Shown here piece after piece: positions 1 to 13,200 of a DNA stretch of 64,000 nucleotides (position 1 is its first letter; each line of letters starts with the position of its first letter). The position numbers were made by a program, and so were the translations under genes. Source of the DNA: Lycorma delicatula (taxonomy: Eukaryota; Arthropoda; Insecta; Hemiptera; Fulgoridae); the NCBI RefSeq assembly GCF_047948215.1, contig NC_134455.1:157648575-157712574 (forward strand), written 5' to 3'. The notes below the pieces were generated by a model that had not been told where the DNA came from, searched no databases, and saw only the letters and a program-made list of their open reading frames with translations.

Positions 1-1854
1 AGAAAAATTTATTGGACGTTTTCTAGCTAGAGCTACGCTCAGTTTCAATAATTTATAGCATTATGTCGTACGTTAAACTGGTACAATAATTCAGGATGAA
101 AATGAGGATGGAAATGTTAATAATGAGTTGAAACCAATTGTTTATTAAATATCCAATTAGAATTGTACAAAATTGGTTTTTATTTTCGTTCTGGCATAAG
201 TAGAAGTGCAATTTTAACAAATTTCATAATACTTACAAAGTTTTTATTTTCTAATATAAAGACATTTAAGATATTAATTTATTAAAATTAAGGAATGGCA
301 ATTAAGAGTAAACATTTCTGATCTGTCAAACTAAGTATATCATATTGCAACATCTCTTAAGATAAACGTTTTTATTTTAGCTAATTTTTGCCATATAAAA
401 TCTCATTATTTACTTCCTGGTAAAAATATAAAAATAATTTGTCTTATAAATTTGAATATACATTAAAAAACTTTTTTTAAATAATATATTCATTAAAAAC
501 ACGCATTTTCAATAAAAATTATTTTTCTTTGAGCGTTGTACGGAATACTCAATGTTACGAATAGTATCTCTAAAACTGTAAGTGCTACATAAGGGCTTTA
601 AATGGATAAATCCAGTTATTTTCACTTTCTCTAAGCGTTAAACTAAGACATCTGAATTTTATGTAGATTTCATAAGAAAGTTACTTATTGTAATGGGTAA
701 CATTATTCGACTTCCGGAAAATTTCGCGCTAATCACTTTTAAATTGAAACATAAAATATAACAACTCACAATCTCAGTCAAGTTCGTTAATGGGCAAAAT
801 CGGATCTAGGGGGGGGGGGCTTTTTCGAAAAATAAACTATCACTATAACTTTCTTATTAAGTAAATATCGAATTCGTTTAAAGTTCCTACTGTTCTTTGG
901 ATAAGGGTCTAAAACTTAGCTAAATAAAGTTTTTTGATATCACCAACGATTGGCCCAGGGGTGGATAAAATGGGGTTTCAAAGACAAAAAAATTATACCT
1001 CCCTTAAAAGACACAGTATCGAATCGGTTTAAAGTGGTTGTTTTTAGTTATCTAAACATTACCTAAAACTTATGTCTGAAATAATTTTTTATATGACCAA
1101 CCCTTGGTCATATAGAGGAGCAAGGGAAAAAAATGGACCAAAATATTTCTGGAATTGTAAGAATATGGGGCTTATCGTATCCTAAAGATGTGAAATTTTT
1201 TCACATGTAACCATGAGCGTATTGAGTAAATTTGAAGTTTTTCTTAACTTTAAGGAGGAAATCTTTTTTATCCCCTACTTAGCATCGTTGAAATCTTCCT
1301 CCGCCTTTCAGCGTGCCGAAAGGGATATTTTTCAATTTTTTTTTTGTAATTTGGCAGTAACTTAATTTTTTAAAATAGCAAACAACTATTTGCTGCCTTT
1401 TTTGAAAAAAAAAAGTTTTTATTCTTGTTAAATACTAAATTGATTTTTTCTAATTGGCAATTACTAAAAAATATGTTGAGTAACATATTTCACTTTTAAG
1501 AGTTGTAACTTCTGATTGCTTGTGGTTGCAATTCAGAAAAAATATCTAAAAATAAAAAAAGGACTGAAGTGATGTTTTCTATCGAAGAATGGCTGTTATA
1601 AAAAATTACGGGATTGCTATTAATCTACTGGAAAAATGAAAGTGAATTGAATTGGAATTTAGTTATTTTAATGATCAAGAAAAAATAAGTAAAGTTTCCC
1701 ATTTAAAGAATTTTCTACGTATTAAATTTTCAGTGACCTTATTGGTGTCATGAACCTAAAATAAACCATATCTTATAAAACATCTGATGGAAACAACTGA
1801 TTTCTTAACTCATATTAAAACTGTTCTTTTCTAGGCTCTATTTTTGTGAATTAT
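1..1854. other. AT-rich non-coding stretch, repeat-like block
   Basis: No supportable gene. There is a run of 11 G at 809-819, unusual in such AT-rich DNA. From about 880 to 1330 the text changes to short G-rich phrases mixed with T-rich runs, which resembles old interspersed repeat sequence, but I see no ORF, terminal repeats or splice-bounded exon. Confidence 0.5.
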
Positions 1855-2490
1855 CTGATGGTCGCGTCCACATTGGGTAGGTAGCCTGTTAAGTGATGCG
1901 GCGAGCCTCCGATGAACTTTGCTTCAGGTGTTAGAATTCAGGTCACAGGACCAAGTTTTGTTCCGGAGTAGGTAGGAGTGGCCACGCTTTACGTGCGGGG
2001 AAGCAGGCCATTTACGTAAAAATTGCAGACAGGAACCCAGATGCTAGTCCTGCAAGTCACATGGTCATGCGCCCGGAGATCGGGGATATAAGACGGCTTC
2101 ATCTACATTTGGAACTGTGTATCTTGAAATGCCATGGTATCTTTGAGGGACAGCCTCACTTGGGAGGCTTCGGTCTTCCACCTACGATGATCGGGTGGGG
2201 TCTCCCTTGAGATGCTGTTGGGGGAAGTAAATAAGACCGTAGTCCCGGTGGGGGATCCTTCTGGGGGTTTCCCACTAAAGGCAAGGCATCAAGACCGGAG
2301 TCCCGGTGTTCCCTTTTGGGAACTCCTCACTTGAGGCATGGCAAGCAAAAAGACCGAGTCCCGGCTACCTGGGCGGGGTCTTGTGTCCTTCCGAGGTACT
2401 TTGAGACCAGGGTACCCCTCTTCTGAGAGAAGCTGAGTCTATGCTTAGTTTCGCATCCGGCTCTGGTAGGCGGGGAAACAAAATATGAAA
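1855..2490 (+). mobile_element. 3'-end fragment of an R1-like non-LTR retrotransposon
   Basis: A GC-rich island of about 630 bp in AT-rich DNA. It has no long ORF and ends in an A-rich tail (2480-2499), the pattern of a 5'-truncated LINE. Its signature is a motif of the form AAGACCG-AGTCCCGG occurring three times, near 2232, 2290 and 2350, about 59 bp apart. The same motif occurs twice, in the same orientation, near the end of the element at 50112-51050, which carries a recognisable R1-type Gag remnant. I therefore read this island as the 3' untranslated end of a related element. No clean target-site duplication is visible; only a short AATTAT is shared by both flanks. Clade assignment is inferred from the second copy. 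Confidence 0.55.
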
Positions 2491-5400
2491 AAAAAATTAT
2501 GGCTAATTACGCATAAAATATTCCATTTTTTGTTTGAATTCGCTGTAGTGCAACTTCACCGTTATTTAAATGTGAAAACAATCTAATTTCCACCATTTCT
2601 TTAATAGATATACAAAAGATGAATCAATTGTTTAAATATTTTTTTTAATTTTTGGGATGGTCAATTCTAGCATAGAGGTAATCTTTTTTTAATACTACTT
2701 AGCTTCGGGAAAGGTAGAATAGTTTTTTCTGTACCGAACTATATTTTTAACAAGTATTAAAATAAGTATACAATTTCAAATAGCATCAGGAAAAAGTAAT
2801 TTCCATGAAGACTGTTAGCAAAGCACCACACTTAAATAGAAAGGGAAGAATGTTTTCATCATAGTGAGCATTACAGTTGCTTCACGGAGTACAGTATATT
2901 CCAGGTTTTTTCATTAAACAGGTGAGGGGGTTTCCGCTTCTTCTCAGTTTAATTAAAACATTTTTTTACCTTTAGTATCTTTTAACCATGCGGCCGTAAA
3001 TTAAATTTGTGTTCTTAATTGTACGTTGTTAAATGTACAGGTCAATAAAAAAAAATAATCCTCTCCTTGCCAAAAGCCGCAATAGCAATTTCTTTTAGAC
3101 GTGCTCACCATCCTAAAATCAATCATTGGAAATTATCAAAAAATCATAACGACAGATAAATCTCTGTTCTTAATAAAACTTAAAGAGAAATTTTTTAATA
3201 TAATACATCAACGAGATTATGGAACGTTTAAATTCCACTGCCATAAAAAAAGAGGAAGTCGTTATCATAATTTAAGGATAATTGCTTAATATTTTTTTTC
3301 GAAAAAAAGTAAAACAAAATAAAACAGGAAAGAGACTAGTATTAACATAAGAAGTAATTTTCCAAATGAAGTTTCAATGGAATACTATAAGTTTTTAATA
3401 ATATATTTTTTCTTTTATGTGTGTTATTACTTATTGTTATGCGTGTTAAAACTTACAGTTTCTTTTTATTACGTGATGTAGAGTGATTCACAAAGAGTGA
3501 ACAAAATTTCAGAACATGTTCTACTGGTAAAAACAAGAAGAAATTCATATAAACAAAGGATCGGAATAGCTTCTTTAGTGAGTGATGGCTGGCGAAAGAT
3601 TTTGCCCTGCATTCTGCACTATCGGTAAAAATTAAGCAAGATTGTAATTATTGAGACCCAAATCCAGGGGATTTTTTTTTTTTAAAATCAAGGGGCTTTT
3701 AAATTTAATGACTTTTACATAAATTTCACCTAAAAAATAGAAAAAATAGGTCCCAGAACATTACTTTTAGTAGTTTTTAAGAAATAACAGACAAAAGGTT
3801 GGAGTCGAGAAACACACGTTTTATGCCTGGCAAAAATAACTTTGATAAATGGATAATAAACAGCTTTAAACAAAATCTGTAGAGAATTTTATTCTAAGTA
3901 AAATCATTTGAATAAATTCATATTATTATCCTACATAAAATATATACAATTGTATTATATATATGTTATCTTCCATATCCTTAGGTGACTTACTAATGCA
4001 TTAATTAATATGAAATTAGAAACATTTTATTTTTATAGTAGTATTTGTACTTACACTCTGATTTTTTTCTGAGAAATCAAGTATTGCGAATTTCTATTTA
4101 AATTTTTTATCTAAAATTATTGTAAACTGAATTTCATACGAATAAAATTTTGTTTAAAAAAACTTAGGTAAATAAAAAGCCGTACTTGTTTGTGGACATT
4201 TTTATATTTTGTAAATAACAATTAAACTGTAAGCCCATAATTAGGCCTCTTGGCTAAAAATGTTGTAATGGATAACAAATTATACCCTTATTTGAAGTCT
4301 TTTAATAAACTTTTGAGATGAACTGACAAATTTTCTGAGGATCATTTATTTTGTGTAGTAACATTATATTATTAAATATTGGAAAACTCACAAATGTTAA
4401 TCGCCTAATTGAACGCAAAGGCTTGACTCCGATCAACGAACTGTATTGTACTTCGTTAATCACAGTCATCGTTAATTAAAACTATAGTAACATAATTTTA
4501 AGGAAATTTTCAGTTAGAAAATAACATTTTATTGCTACATTAGCTACTTACCATTAAGGATAATTACCCGTATAAATGGTTATTTTCCATTCTCCCAGAA
4601 CAAAGGAAGTAAATTAAAGAAAATGTTTCACGGTAATTTTATTGACGTTTACGTAGTTATTATTCTTTCTGTTCTCCCCTGTAATAGGTTGTACTACAAT
4701 CCTCTGTCTTAACTTTTTCTCATCAGTTCTTTATCCAGGCCCTGCTTCAATCAACATTGATGATTTTCACTACGTGAAACTTCTCTACCGTCTTCTTCTT
4801 ATTCCTATCGCCATTACTTCCACTGTTGCCGGCTTCAGACTTTTTCAGCTTAACAGAAAATCCAGGCTGTTTATATGTATCCATCACTTTTTATATCAAT
4901 CGTTGTCCATCAATTCTGTCCGCATTCCTCAATCCTTACTTTTCTAACCAAAATTTTGTTTATCTTTCATACAAATATATTTCATAAACTTTCAAGTATC
5001 TGTTTTACATATTCTAATTTCACCCATTTGTAGAATTTTTTCCTTTGTATCCAATTAATTCGAATGAAAATTCGGAGGGCTGCAGAAATATATTGCAATT
5101 GTGTCTTTTTGTGAAATGAGTATATCTGTACCTTGTTAGATTTATGGATCACCAGAAAAGCTTTTTTAATTAGAACTTGACAAAAAAAAGGTGGCCTTAA
5201 ACAGTATCTCATGCCCATAAAAATAAAACATGATTTACTTTTTAATGCTATAGTAACAAGCTAATACATTCATAGGAAATCATAATTTAAAAAAAAACAG
5301 AGAAGACAAAGTTCTAAATTAATTTTTTTTTAATGATTTAATTATTATTTATCGTATTCTTTGTTAGTCCCGTAAATTCAAATAAGTTTTACCAAAAATT

Positions 5401-8320
5401 TATAATTTTAAGGATAAATATAAGAAAAGGAAAAAAATTATTACTTTGAGAAAAGTGGACTGTAAAGTTACGGTTACTATTTATTTTATTAAACTTTTAT
5501 CGGAACCCTAAAAATCTGCTTTCGTACACAAACATTTTATTAGATTATTCACATGTAACTAACGAATATTGTTTGATGTTCCGGACAATTTGCGTACAGG
5601 AATCTATTAAAAACAATTTCAGAGTTCTGTATCGTAAACTCTTCACTACTTTAAGTATTTCCTTATAACACTTAATGCGCCTGCTGGACTGAAAAACGAC
5701 TTCGTAGCTGGATTATAACAGGTTAAAAATTACTTAAATATAAACTACTAATCACAAATAAAAATTAGTGTAATTCTACAACAATCTTGATTTAAACTAC
5801 ATGAATTGGAAATATTTTATTATTTTTTAAAGATGTTACACTGAAAGGAAAAAAAACAATTTTTTATAGAAAATTCAGCTTTACCAAATAAATGTAAAGA
5901 CAAAAAATTGCTATGTATGGATTAAGAAGTATTTATTAAACTTAATATTTTATAACCATAGAAAAACCATTTTTTATTTTTATACAAAGCAATTTACATT
6001 ACGCTACACACTTTATAATTTTGCCCCTAAGAGTTTGATGTTTAATACTTTATTTATAACGATAAAAAATTATGGACAGTTATATTTTACACCAAAATTA
6101 CATTTCTGTTATCTTCGTTGTAAATATTTTATGACAATACAGAGATATTCTATTCAGCTTATTAAAACAAACACATAACGGGTTTTCTTTTGTAAATAAA
6201 AACTATTTCTACAACAATAATTTTGTCCTGAAAAATGGTTGTAATTTTTCAGAAAACTACTGATACAAAAATGTTCGGTTAGAATAAGAATGTTATTTTT
6301 TGGTCTATTTGTATTTGCAATCGGTACCACTTAGGGGAACATAAGTAAAATTGACTAATGATAATCTCGTGAAGAGAAGTCCCCGACGAAAGCTCTCATT
6401 AAAGTAATACAAAGGTTTAATATCTCATGCATAAGAAAATTTAATTTAAATTAAGTTAGGCATATAAGTGATAACAATTTATTGCATATTTTTTAACTGA
6501 CTTTTTTTATGTGTTTCTAAGCATAGTGGTAATGTAATGTAAGTGGCCCAAAATAAAAAATTTGGAGGCAATGTTATGAGTTGGGGAGACGATCAAAGTC
6601 TAAGAATATGGAATTTTTTATTTTTAAACTAATACCAATGCCAGGAAAGTATGATAACTTTGTTGTCAGCATTTTATATCTTGAAACGTCGTTCTGATTT
6701 TCTGAGAGAGCCCCAAGGGATAAAATACTTCAGACGGTAACACAAGTAAGCATAATATAAATTTAATAATGATGACAATCTTGGGATTTTATTAAGTTTG
6801 TTCAAAGGAAAATAGTACTTTTTAATTTTGTGACACACGAAATCAATTTGATCATCCTAAGAGAATCTGTAAATAAACCAACTAAAACATTCTATTTTTG
6901 GGCTACAGAAATAAATAGTTATTCGTAGATGAAGTTATCATTAAAGATTAATCTTTACAAATTTTCAGCTAATAAAATAGTTTTATTTAACGACTGTTTG
7001 TATTCTTTAAAAAATTACAAGTATAATTTAGTACAGAAAAAATTCGATAGAAATGAAAGCAAAATGTATTTCTGAGTATAAGAGAACTTAACCATTTTAT
7101 TTTTTTATGTAATATTGATGTCCCCAAGTTACAATTAAAATTCATTCAGTGGCAATTTTCCCTGCTTATAGGTAAAGTTAAATCAAAGCAATAATATTAT
7201 ACATTTCTTTACATAACACTAATTAAATACTCGAGTGTATTTAACGTATGCAGATGTTGTTTGCCTCTTTCCAGAAATTAATTTAAAAAAAAAACTTTGT
7301 TTAGGACCGCTCTTGAAATAAGTTTATTAATAGAATATAATTACTACTAGAATTCTGAATCTTTGTAAAAATCCTTTTTATAAATAATTGTTATAAAAGC
7401 TAGCGTAAATATAAATGAAATGCAAGATATAAATAAATATAACATTTTACAGGGAATTAGACGGATCCAAATTTCAAAAGTATGAGTTAATTAAATAATG
7501 AATAGAAAAGGCCTTTGAACTTATAAAAACATAAATTACGTTCTAAACATTTATTCTTTAGCCACAGTCTGACTTATCTAACACTGTAGGGAGTTCACCT
7601 ACTCTTATATAGTTTAATATTTAATTTCAATTAGGATTACTTATTAAAGAAGTTAACTGAAATATTTTTTTACTTTTATGTTAGAATGAAGGTGAATGAA
7701 ACATAAGAAAAGAAATGTGATAGATATATATATTGCCTGCAATTAAATATTTTTTCATGTAGAAAGAAAATGGGATTTGTATTATACAAACCTAACAAAA
7801 ATAGAAATATATAGAGAGCCTATACAAAGTTCTCCCGGGACTTTCATAACCTAATCTACTAATGAAAAATATTTAAGAAAAGAATTTTTGTACATATAAA
7901 GAATATGTCCTAAAATGATTTGTTTGCGAATTACGGCTAGTGAAATATTTCGCTTGGATTTCAGCTAACACAGTGAAATGAGGTCGTACTGAAATTTATA
8001 GGACGTTAACTAGGGAGCAGAATTAGTGATTTTTTATGCTTTTTTCCTGAAAAACTGAACAAAATAGCTCCAAAAACCGTATGTGCAGTATTTTTTGAGA
8101 AATCAAGGGTGAGAACTAATAAATTGGGATAAAGATCGTACAATAACATTGTTATATAAGTAATATACAAGTAATACAAATAACTTTTAAACAAAATTTA
8201 CAGAAAATTTAATTGTAAACAAAATTTTGTAAGATGAATTGAATAAAAAATTAGAAAAAACTTAATTTTATTCAGAAACAGTACACTAAAGTGCATTTTA
8301 GTACCACTTCATAATAAATA
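2491..8320. other. Long AT-rich non-coding stretch
   Basis: No gene, RNA gene or structured repeat that I can defend. The open frames are short and of simple composition. One 45-codon ATG frame on the minus strand (4747-4884) sits in a slightly GC-richer patch at about 4660-4940; I cannot assign it. The rest looks like intergenic or intronic sequence. Confidence 0.5.
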
Positions 8321-9370
8321 TTAAAAAATTAGCCCGTCATTTTCAGCATATCTCTTGGCACACTTTTTTATAACTTTTGTTGCTATTTTTAGTTTTTCAG
8401 GGCCGTCCTTAAGTTGCTCAGCCGCATCCATAATGAGGATAATTAATTACTTACAAGAATGTATTTTTGTTTTGTTTACAATATTTTTCATCAATTCGCA
8501 GAAGCAAAACTCTTAAGGTGTTAAATCAGGCGATCTTCGTAGTCAGGAATGTGGAACTCTATGACCGATCCATTTTTCAGGGAAATAATGACTTAAGTGA
8601 GTCGAAACGGCGCAAGAGAAGTTGGGAGGTGCGCCATCCTGCTAGAAGTATACTTTGCGTCTCAGCGCTAGATAAACATCTGCGGTAATTCTTTTTAAAG
8701 AAAGTGCTAGAAGACCTCATAATTTATACGGCCAGGTAATACGAACGGTCAAAACAACTGATTATAAAGAAGGGCGCACCATCAACTGACGCTAAATCGG
8801 TGTTGAAAATTGCTTTCACTGTTAACATGAGGATTTACTTCTGCCCAAGTGTGCTCTTCGCGTAAGTTGTTGACGCCATCTCGAGTGAAATTTGCCTTGT
8901 CAGTAAACAAAACATACTTCTAGAGTTGTCGATTTGTATTCCACCAGTAGCAGAACTCCAAGCGAATCGGATTGTCTCCTGCGTGTAGCTGTTGAACTGA
9001 TTGTTTATGATAAAAATAAAACTTGTTTTGTTTAATTATCCTCTCAAACATCGAAAACGAAACTCCGAATCGCTTAGAAAGACGTCGTGTACTGACGCCT
9101 GGACTGCACTGAACTGCATCGATAATAATTTCATTTCGTTTGAACAGATCGTTCGTAGCTGGTACGAATACCGGGATACAAAATTGGGGTTGATAATAAA
9201 CTTGTTTCCCAAAGATTGCGAAAAGTCGCTCTAATTGGTTTGAGATCTGGATTCCTGCGATTTGAAAAACATATTTCATATTCTACTACAGCAGCTATAG
9301 CATTATCATTACACACACCAAAAATGGATACCATATCAACGTATTCCTCTGTTGTAAATAAGTACGGCAT
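8321..9370 (-). pseudogene. Transposase pseudogene, DUF4817-type IS630/Tc1-mariner family
   Basis: Reading the minus strand from ATG at 9370 gives an N-terminus beginning MPYLFTTEEYVDMVSIFGVC, the pattern of the helix-turn-helix (DUF4817-like) domain of insect IS630/mariner-type transposases. It continues, with frame changes, through AVQCSPGVSTRRLSKRFGVS (linker/second HTH), RLEFCYWWNTN, LFTDKANFTRDGVNN (first catalytic Asp), FQHRFSVSWWCALLYNQL, QDGAPP (second Asp) and SPDLTPL (third catalytic region, where the expected Asp is replaced by Arg), ending near 8323 with CAKRYAENDGLIF. The order and about 330-codon span match the family. In-frame stops and several frameshifts make it a dead copy. 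I could not find matching terminal inverted repeats. Family membership is firm; the subfamily is not. Confidence 0.8.
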
Positions 9371-9798
9371 TACTTCAATAGCAAACCGATCACGTTCAAA
9401 TTAAATTTACCGAAAACCTTCCCTAACAGCAGCACAATTCATATTACCTATATGGCGAAGTGAATAAAACCTAGCAACTACGATCTAGCATATAACAGAT
9501 AGTTTTAGTTTTTTCTCAAATTTAGTTGAATAAAAAAATGCTTGTTCTAGCTAGAAAGAACTAAGTTAGTTGAGAAGTATTTGGGAAAAATTAAGAAATT
9601 TCTTCTGTTAGCATTTGCTGAGCTTAGCTACAGCTAGGTTTTTGGCTTTCATGTCGTAACTTGTCTGTCCTTACTCCACTTTCTGTTATCGGTATTAGGC
9701 GATTTGACGACCGGCTCATTCATATCGCCTCGTACTCATTCGGATTGCACAACGCTTGCTTTGGCTATTTTATTTCCTATTTTATCTTAATAGAAGAA

Positions 9799-10212
9799 AT
9801 GTCATCTAGCGATGAAAAAGATGGTAGTAAGAAGTATTTAGACAGGTCACAATTTATTAAACATTTAAGAGAACATGCAGTAATAATTGAAAAACCTAAG
9901 ACGCCGACGTCAGCTAAAATCAAAAAAGGCGCTTGGAAAACTGTAAGTGAAGAGTTTTCGTCAGCTGTTGGTAAGGTAGTGTACAACTGTACAACTAAAT
10001 AAATTGCTGAGCAATATGAAGAGTAGTATCAAAAATAAACCGACTAAACTGCAAAAGGCAACAAGCCTATCAAACTAAAAAAGTGGAAAAAAGAATTTAA
10101 TGAAATTATCAGCCTAGATAATAATCCGGTAATTTCTAAAGTGCCAGGCAGTCTATCTGTTGGAACGGGATGTGAGCTACTCGCTTACATCCATTTATAT
10201 ATCGAATTTTGA
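9799..10212 (+). pseudogene. Myb/SANT (zeste-like) DNA-binding domain frame with four internal stops
   Basis: A single reading frame runs from ATG 9799 to TGA 10210-10212 (138 codons) without a frameshift, interrupted only by four stops at 10000 (TAA), 10024 (TAG), 10036 (TAA) and 10045 (TAA). The first 67 residues begin MSSSDEKDGSKKYLDRSQ and contain KKGAWKTVSEEFSS. This resembles the first helices of Myb/SANT-like domains found in insect transposon accessory proteins and zeste-like regulators (Arg/Lys-rich helix, then xAWxxVxxEFNS). After the stops the frame resumes as GNKPIKLKKWKKEFNEIISL. Most likely a decayed accessory gene of a DNA transposon; the family match is short and moderate. All four stops are one C-to-T change from a Gln codon. 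Confidence 0.45.
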
Positions 10213-13200
10213 TTTCCGTTTTTTTTTTAAATATTTTTCAGCAATTTTTAACAGTAAATCTTGTTTTACAAATTTATTACATCAAAAAATGAATTTGGCT
10301 TTTGTTGACATCAAATTAGTACTTTTCTGACAAATGTAGTAATGTACTGCTTCTAAACAAAATTCCAATTTTCTACCTTTTCTTACAACATTCTAATCAG
10401 AATTCAATTTTCTACAAATTCTCTTTAAAAGTTTTATGTATTTATTCACCATGTAACAAAATTATTGTACGTCAAACAGGGTTTTTTACCCCAGATTTTT
10501 CAAAAACTACTACAGATACAGTTCTGTGGCCTTTTTTATTCGATTTACAGGTCAAAAACCATAAGAATTTTTAATTCTGTCCCTTCATTAACATCCTAAA
10601 ATTTCAGTATGACTTCATTTCACCGGGGTAGCTGAAATCCGTGCAGCATTTTTCACTTACCGTAACTCGCAAACGAAGCATTTTAGGATATATTTTTACA
10701 TGTACTTTTTCACTTATTTTCACAAGTAGAATATGTTATGAAAGTTCCGGGAAAACTTCCTGATGCAGCATATTTCCTTATCTGTTTTCTAATCCATTGA
10801 TTGTTCTCCTTAATTTCCATTATTATAATTTAAGGAGAATGAAGCTCTTGTTTAAAATTATTTAAAGAAACAGTATTTGCTGAACGCAATACGACTACAC
10901 AATATTTTTTTACCTAATTATGAATTATAATAGATGTTTAAAAGATTATTTAATACAAGTATGCAAGTACGCAACAAAATTTTCTATTGATAAACGTTTG
11001 CATGTTGAAAGAAACCCCGCTCCCATTCTGAACTTAATCTGAAGAAGATAGATTTTCTTCGTTGTTAAAACTGGGTACATAAATATGTCATGAAAGTTTG
11101 AGCCTAATTCAGTTAAAATCCGAAATGAAGAACCATAACACAAGGTATTATCAATAATAATGTCAAGTGAAAAAATGAATATGTTTATTTACAAGGTTTA
11201 ATAGCTGTTATTATTAATTAAAATTATATGCGTAAATATAGAGTTTTTTTTTAAATTATTAAACTACGGTAAAATCTTGAAATTAGTGAAGATGATTAAT
11301 ATAATTATGGTGCAAAATTTTATTATTTTTTAATAGGCAGTCTAAACATTCTTTTTAAATTAAGTATTTAATATAATGAGGGCTGTGGTAACTAACAACA
11401 GTTTATTAGGTCTCGCTTGAGCACTTCTCCCACCATACTTAATACCATGTGAAATAATATCAGCGTTAACTCTACCTTTTGCTTTTATGTTTTGTGAAAT
11501 ATTTAACTGAAGTTTTCATGGAACCGAAGTGAATGCAAAATACAAACACATTGTCTGTCATTCAATGATATTTTGTTTATTTCTCAAGTATTCTGTGTAT
11601 TTCGAATTTATCCGGTAAATTAACAAAGTAAAAGTTAGTTTTATTCATTTTACTATTTACACTTAGGTGCTACGAAATCTGTAAGTAATTTTTTTTTTTT
11701 AACTTTTGTATAAATTGTATTTTATGTATAATTTTTCTATGTATTACACTATTATGAATTTATTATAATCTTATATTTATGTATAATCTTTATTGTCATA
11801 CTGATGCAAATTTAAAAGTAGGTATTCTTAGATAGTAGAGACTTTGGAACAAAAATAAGATGTTTTAAAATAACGTCTACAGTTTTTATTTTATTTAGTG
11901 TATAAGTAACAGTAGTTACAGATCTATATTTTACCGATTTATACTGATTAAGAAGATCTTTTGTTTGAACAATAAATATAATATACTTAGATATATTTGA
12001 TACGTTATGATATTAATTTATTTACTTCTCTTTCTGTTATAGAAATTCTGCTGCTCTTTAATAATTATTTATTGAACGTATAACCCAATACTACATATGA
12101 AGAGGACCTTTTAAACAGAATTATTAATACTCAATATTTTACTAATGATGATGATATTTTAAACAGAAATTAAAATGAAATATAATGAACGACGAACGGA
12201 TTGAACGAATAAATAGTGATGTTAATACAAATATCGTGTGATAAAATGTGTCACGGAGTATTTGGAAACGAAAACAAATTATTCTGTCAACGCAAGAGGA
12301 AACCATATGTTAGTTAGGTTTGTATAATTTGTTCATTATTAGCTTTAAAATAAAATAAAACCAAAATAATTAATGTAGGCTAATTATGTGTTAATTAATT
12401 TAATTCTCTAATAACCACCGCGAATTAAATATCTTTTGTAAACAATGTGACGTATACTGCTTTTTACAACAGATAACATAATAGTGTTTCGAATAAAAAA
12501 AAAAAAACTAAAGATAAAAGAAGATTTGGTATGTGGTAACATATTGGGGATTGAATATAACTGGGGTACAATAAAATACATAACGAGAAACGTGATTGCG
12601 CGTAACTTTACCGACTATGTACATGTCCATGTAGCTGTGCGTAAGTAAGCGCGCACGTGCATGTCTACAGAGTATGTACGCAAACGAGTGTTCTTGTCTT
12701 CATACGAAAATTCAAGTAACTTACAATTTGCAAACGTGCTGTTAACACTTGTAAGTTATCCTCAAAATTCTATGTGAGAAAACATATTTTACCTCTAGGG
12801 ACTTGTTCTTTAAATAAAAAAATACTTGCACTCATTTTCAAAATAAGATTTTAGGTCATTCCCATTTTATCTTCTTTATTTTTAATGAAGCATGTCAGTA
12901 AAAAAACGAAGTAATTTTTTTTAAAAATTATTTATCGGTGAAATGAAATTGTGTAATGTTAAGAAGAGACCAAAATTAAGCTGTGAGGTTGTCAAATAGA
13001 TAAACTCGAAATCTGATCAGAGTTTTTAATAATTTAATTAAAAATGAAAAGTATATGGTATTCTATATTGAGGAATATATTTATTTTCCAAAATATTTGT
13101 ATATAAATTGTGTGTAAACTATTTATAAACCAATACATATTTGAATATGAAATTGGAAAACTCAATAACTGTTAACAATAACTGCTTAAAATCTGAACGT

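Noticed and set aside
4747..4884. 45-codon minus-strand ATG frame (MDTYKQPGFSVKLKKSE...)
   Set aside because: Composition is better than random, but there is no family match, no splice context and no continuation on either side.
8920..9404. Plus-strand open frames opposite the transposase
   Set aside because: The minus strand translates to the DUF4817-type transposase; the plus frames have no motif.
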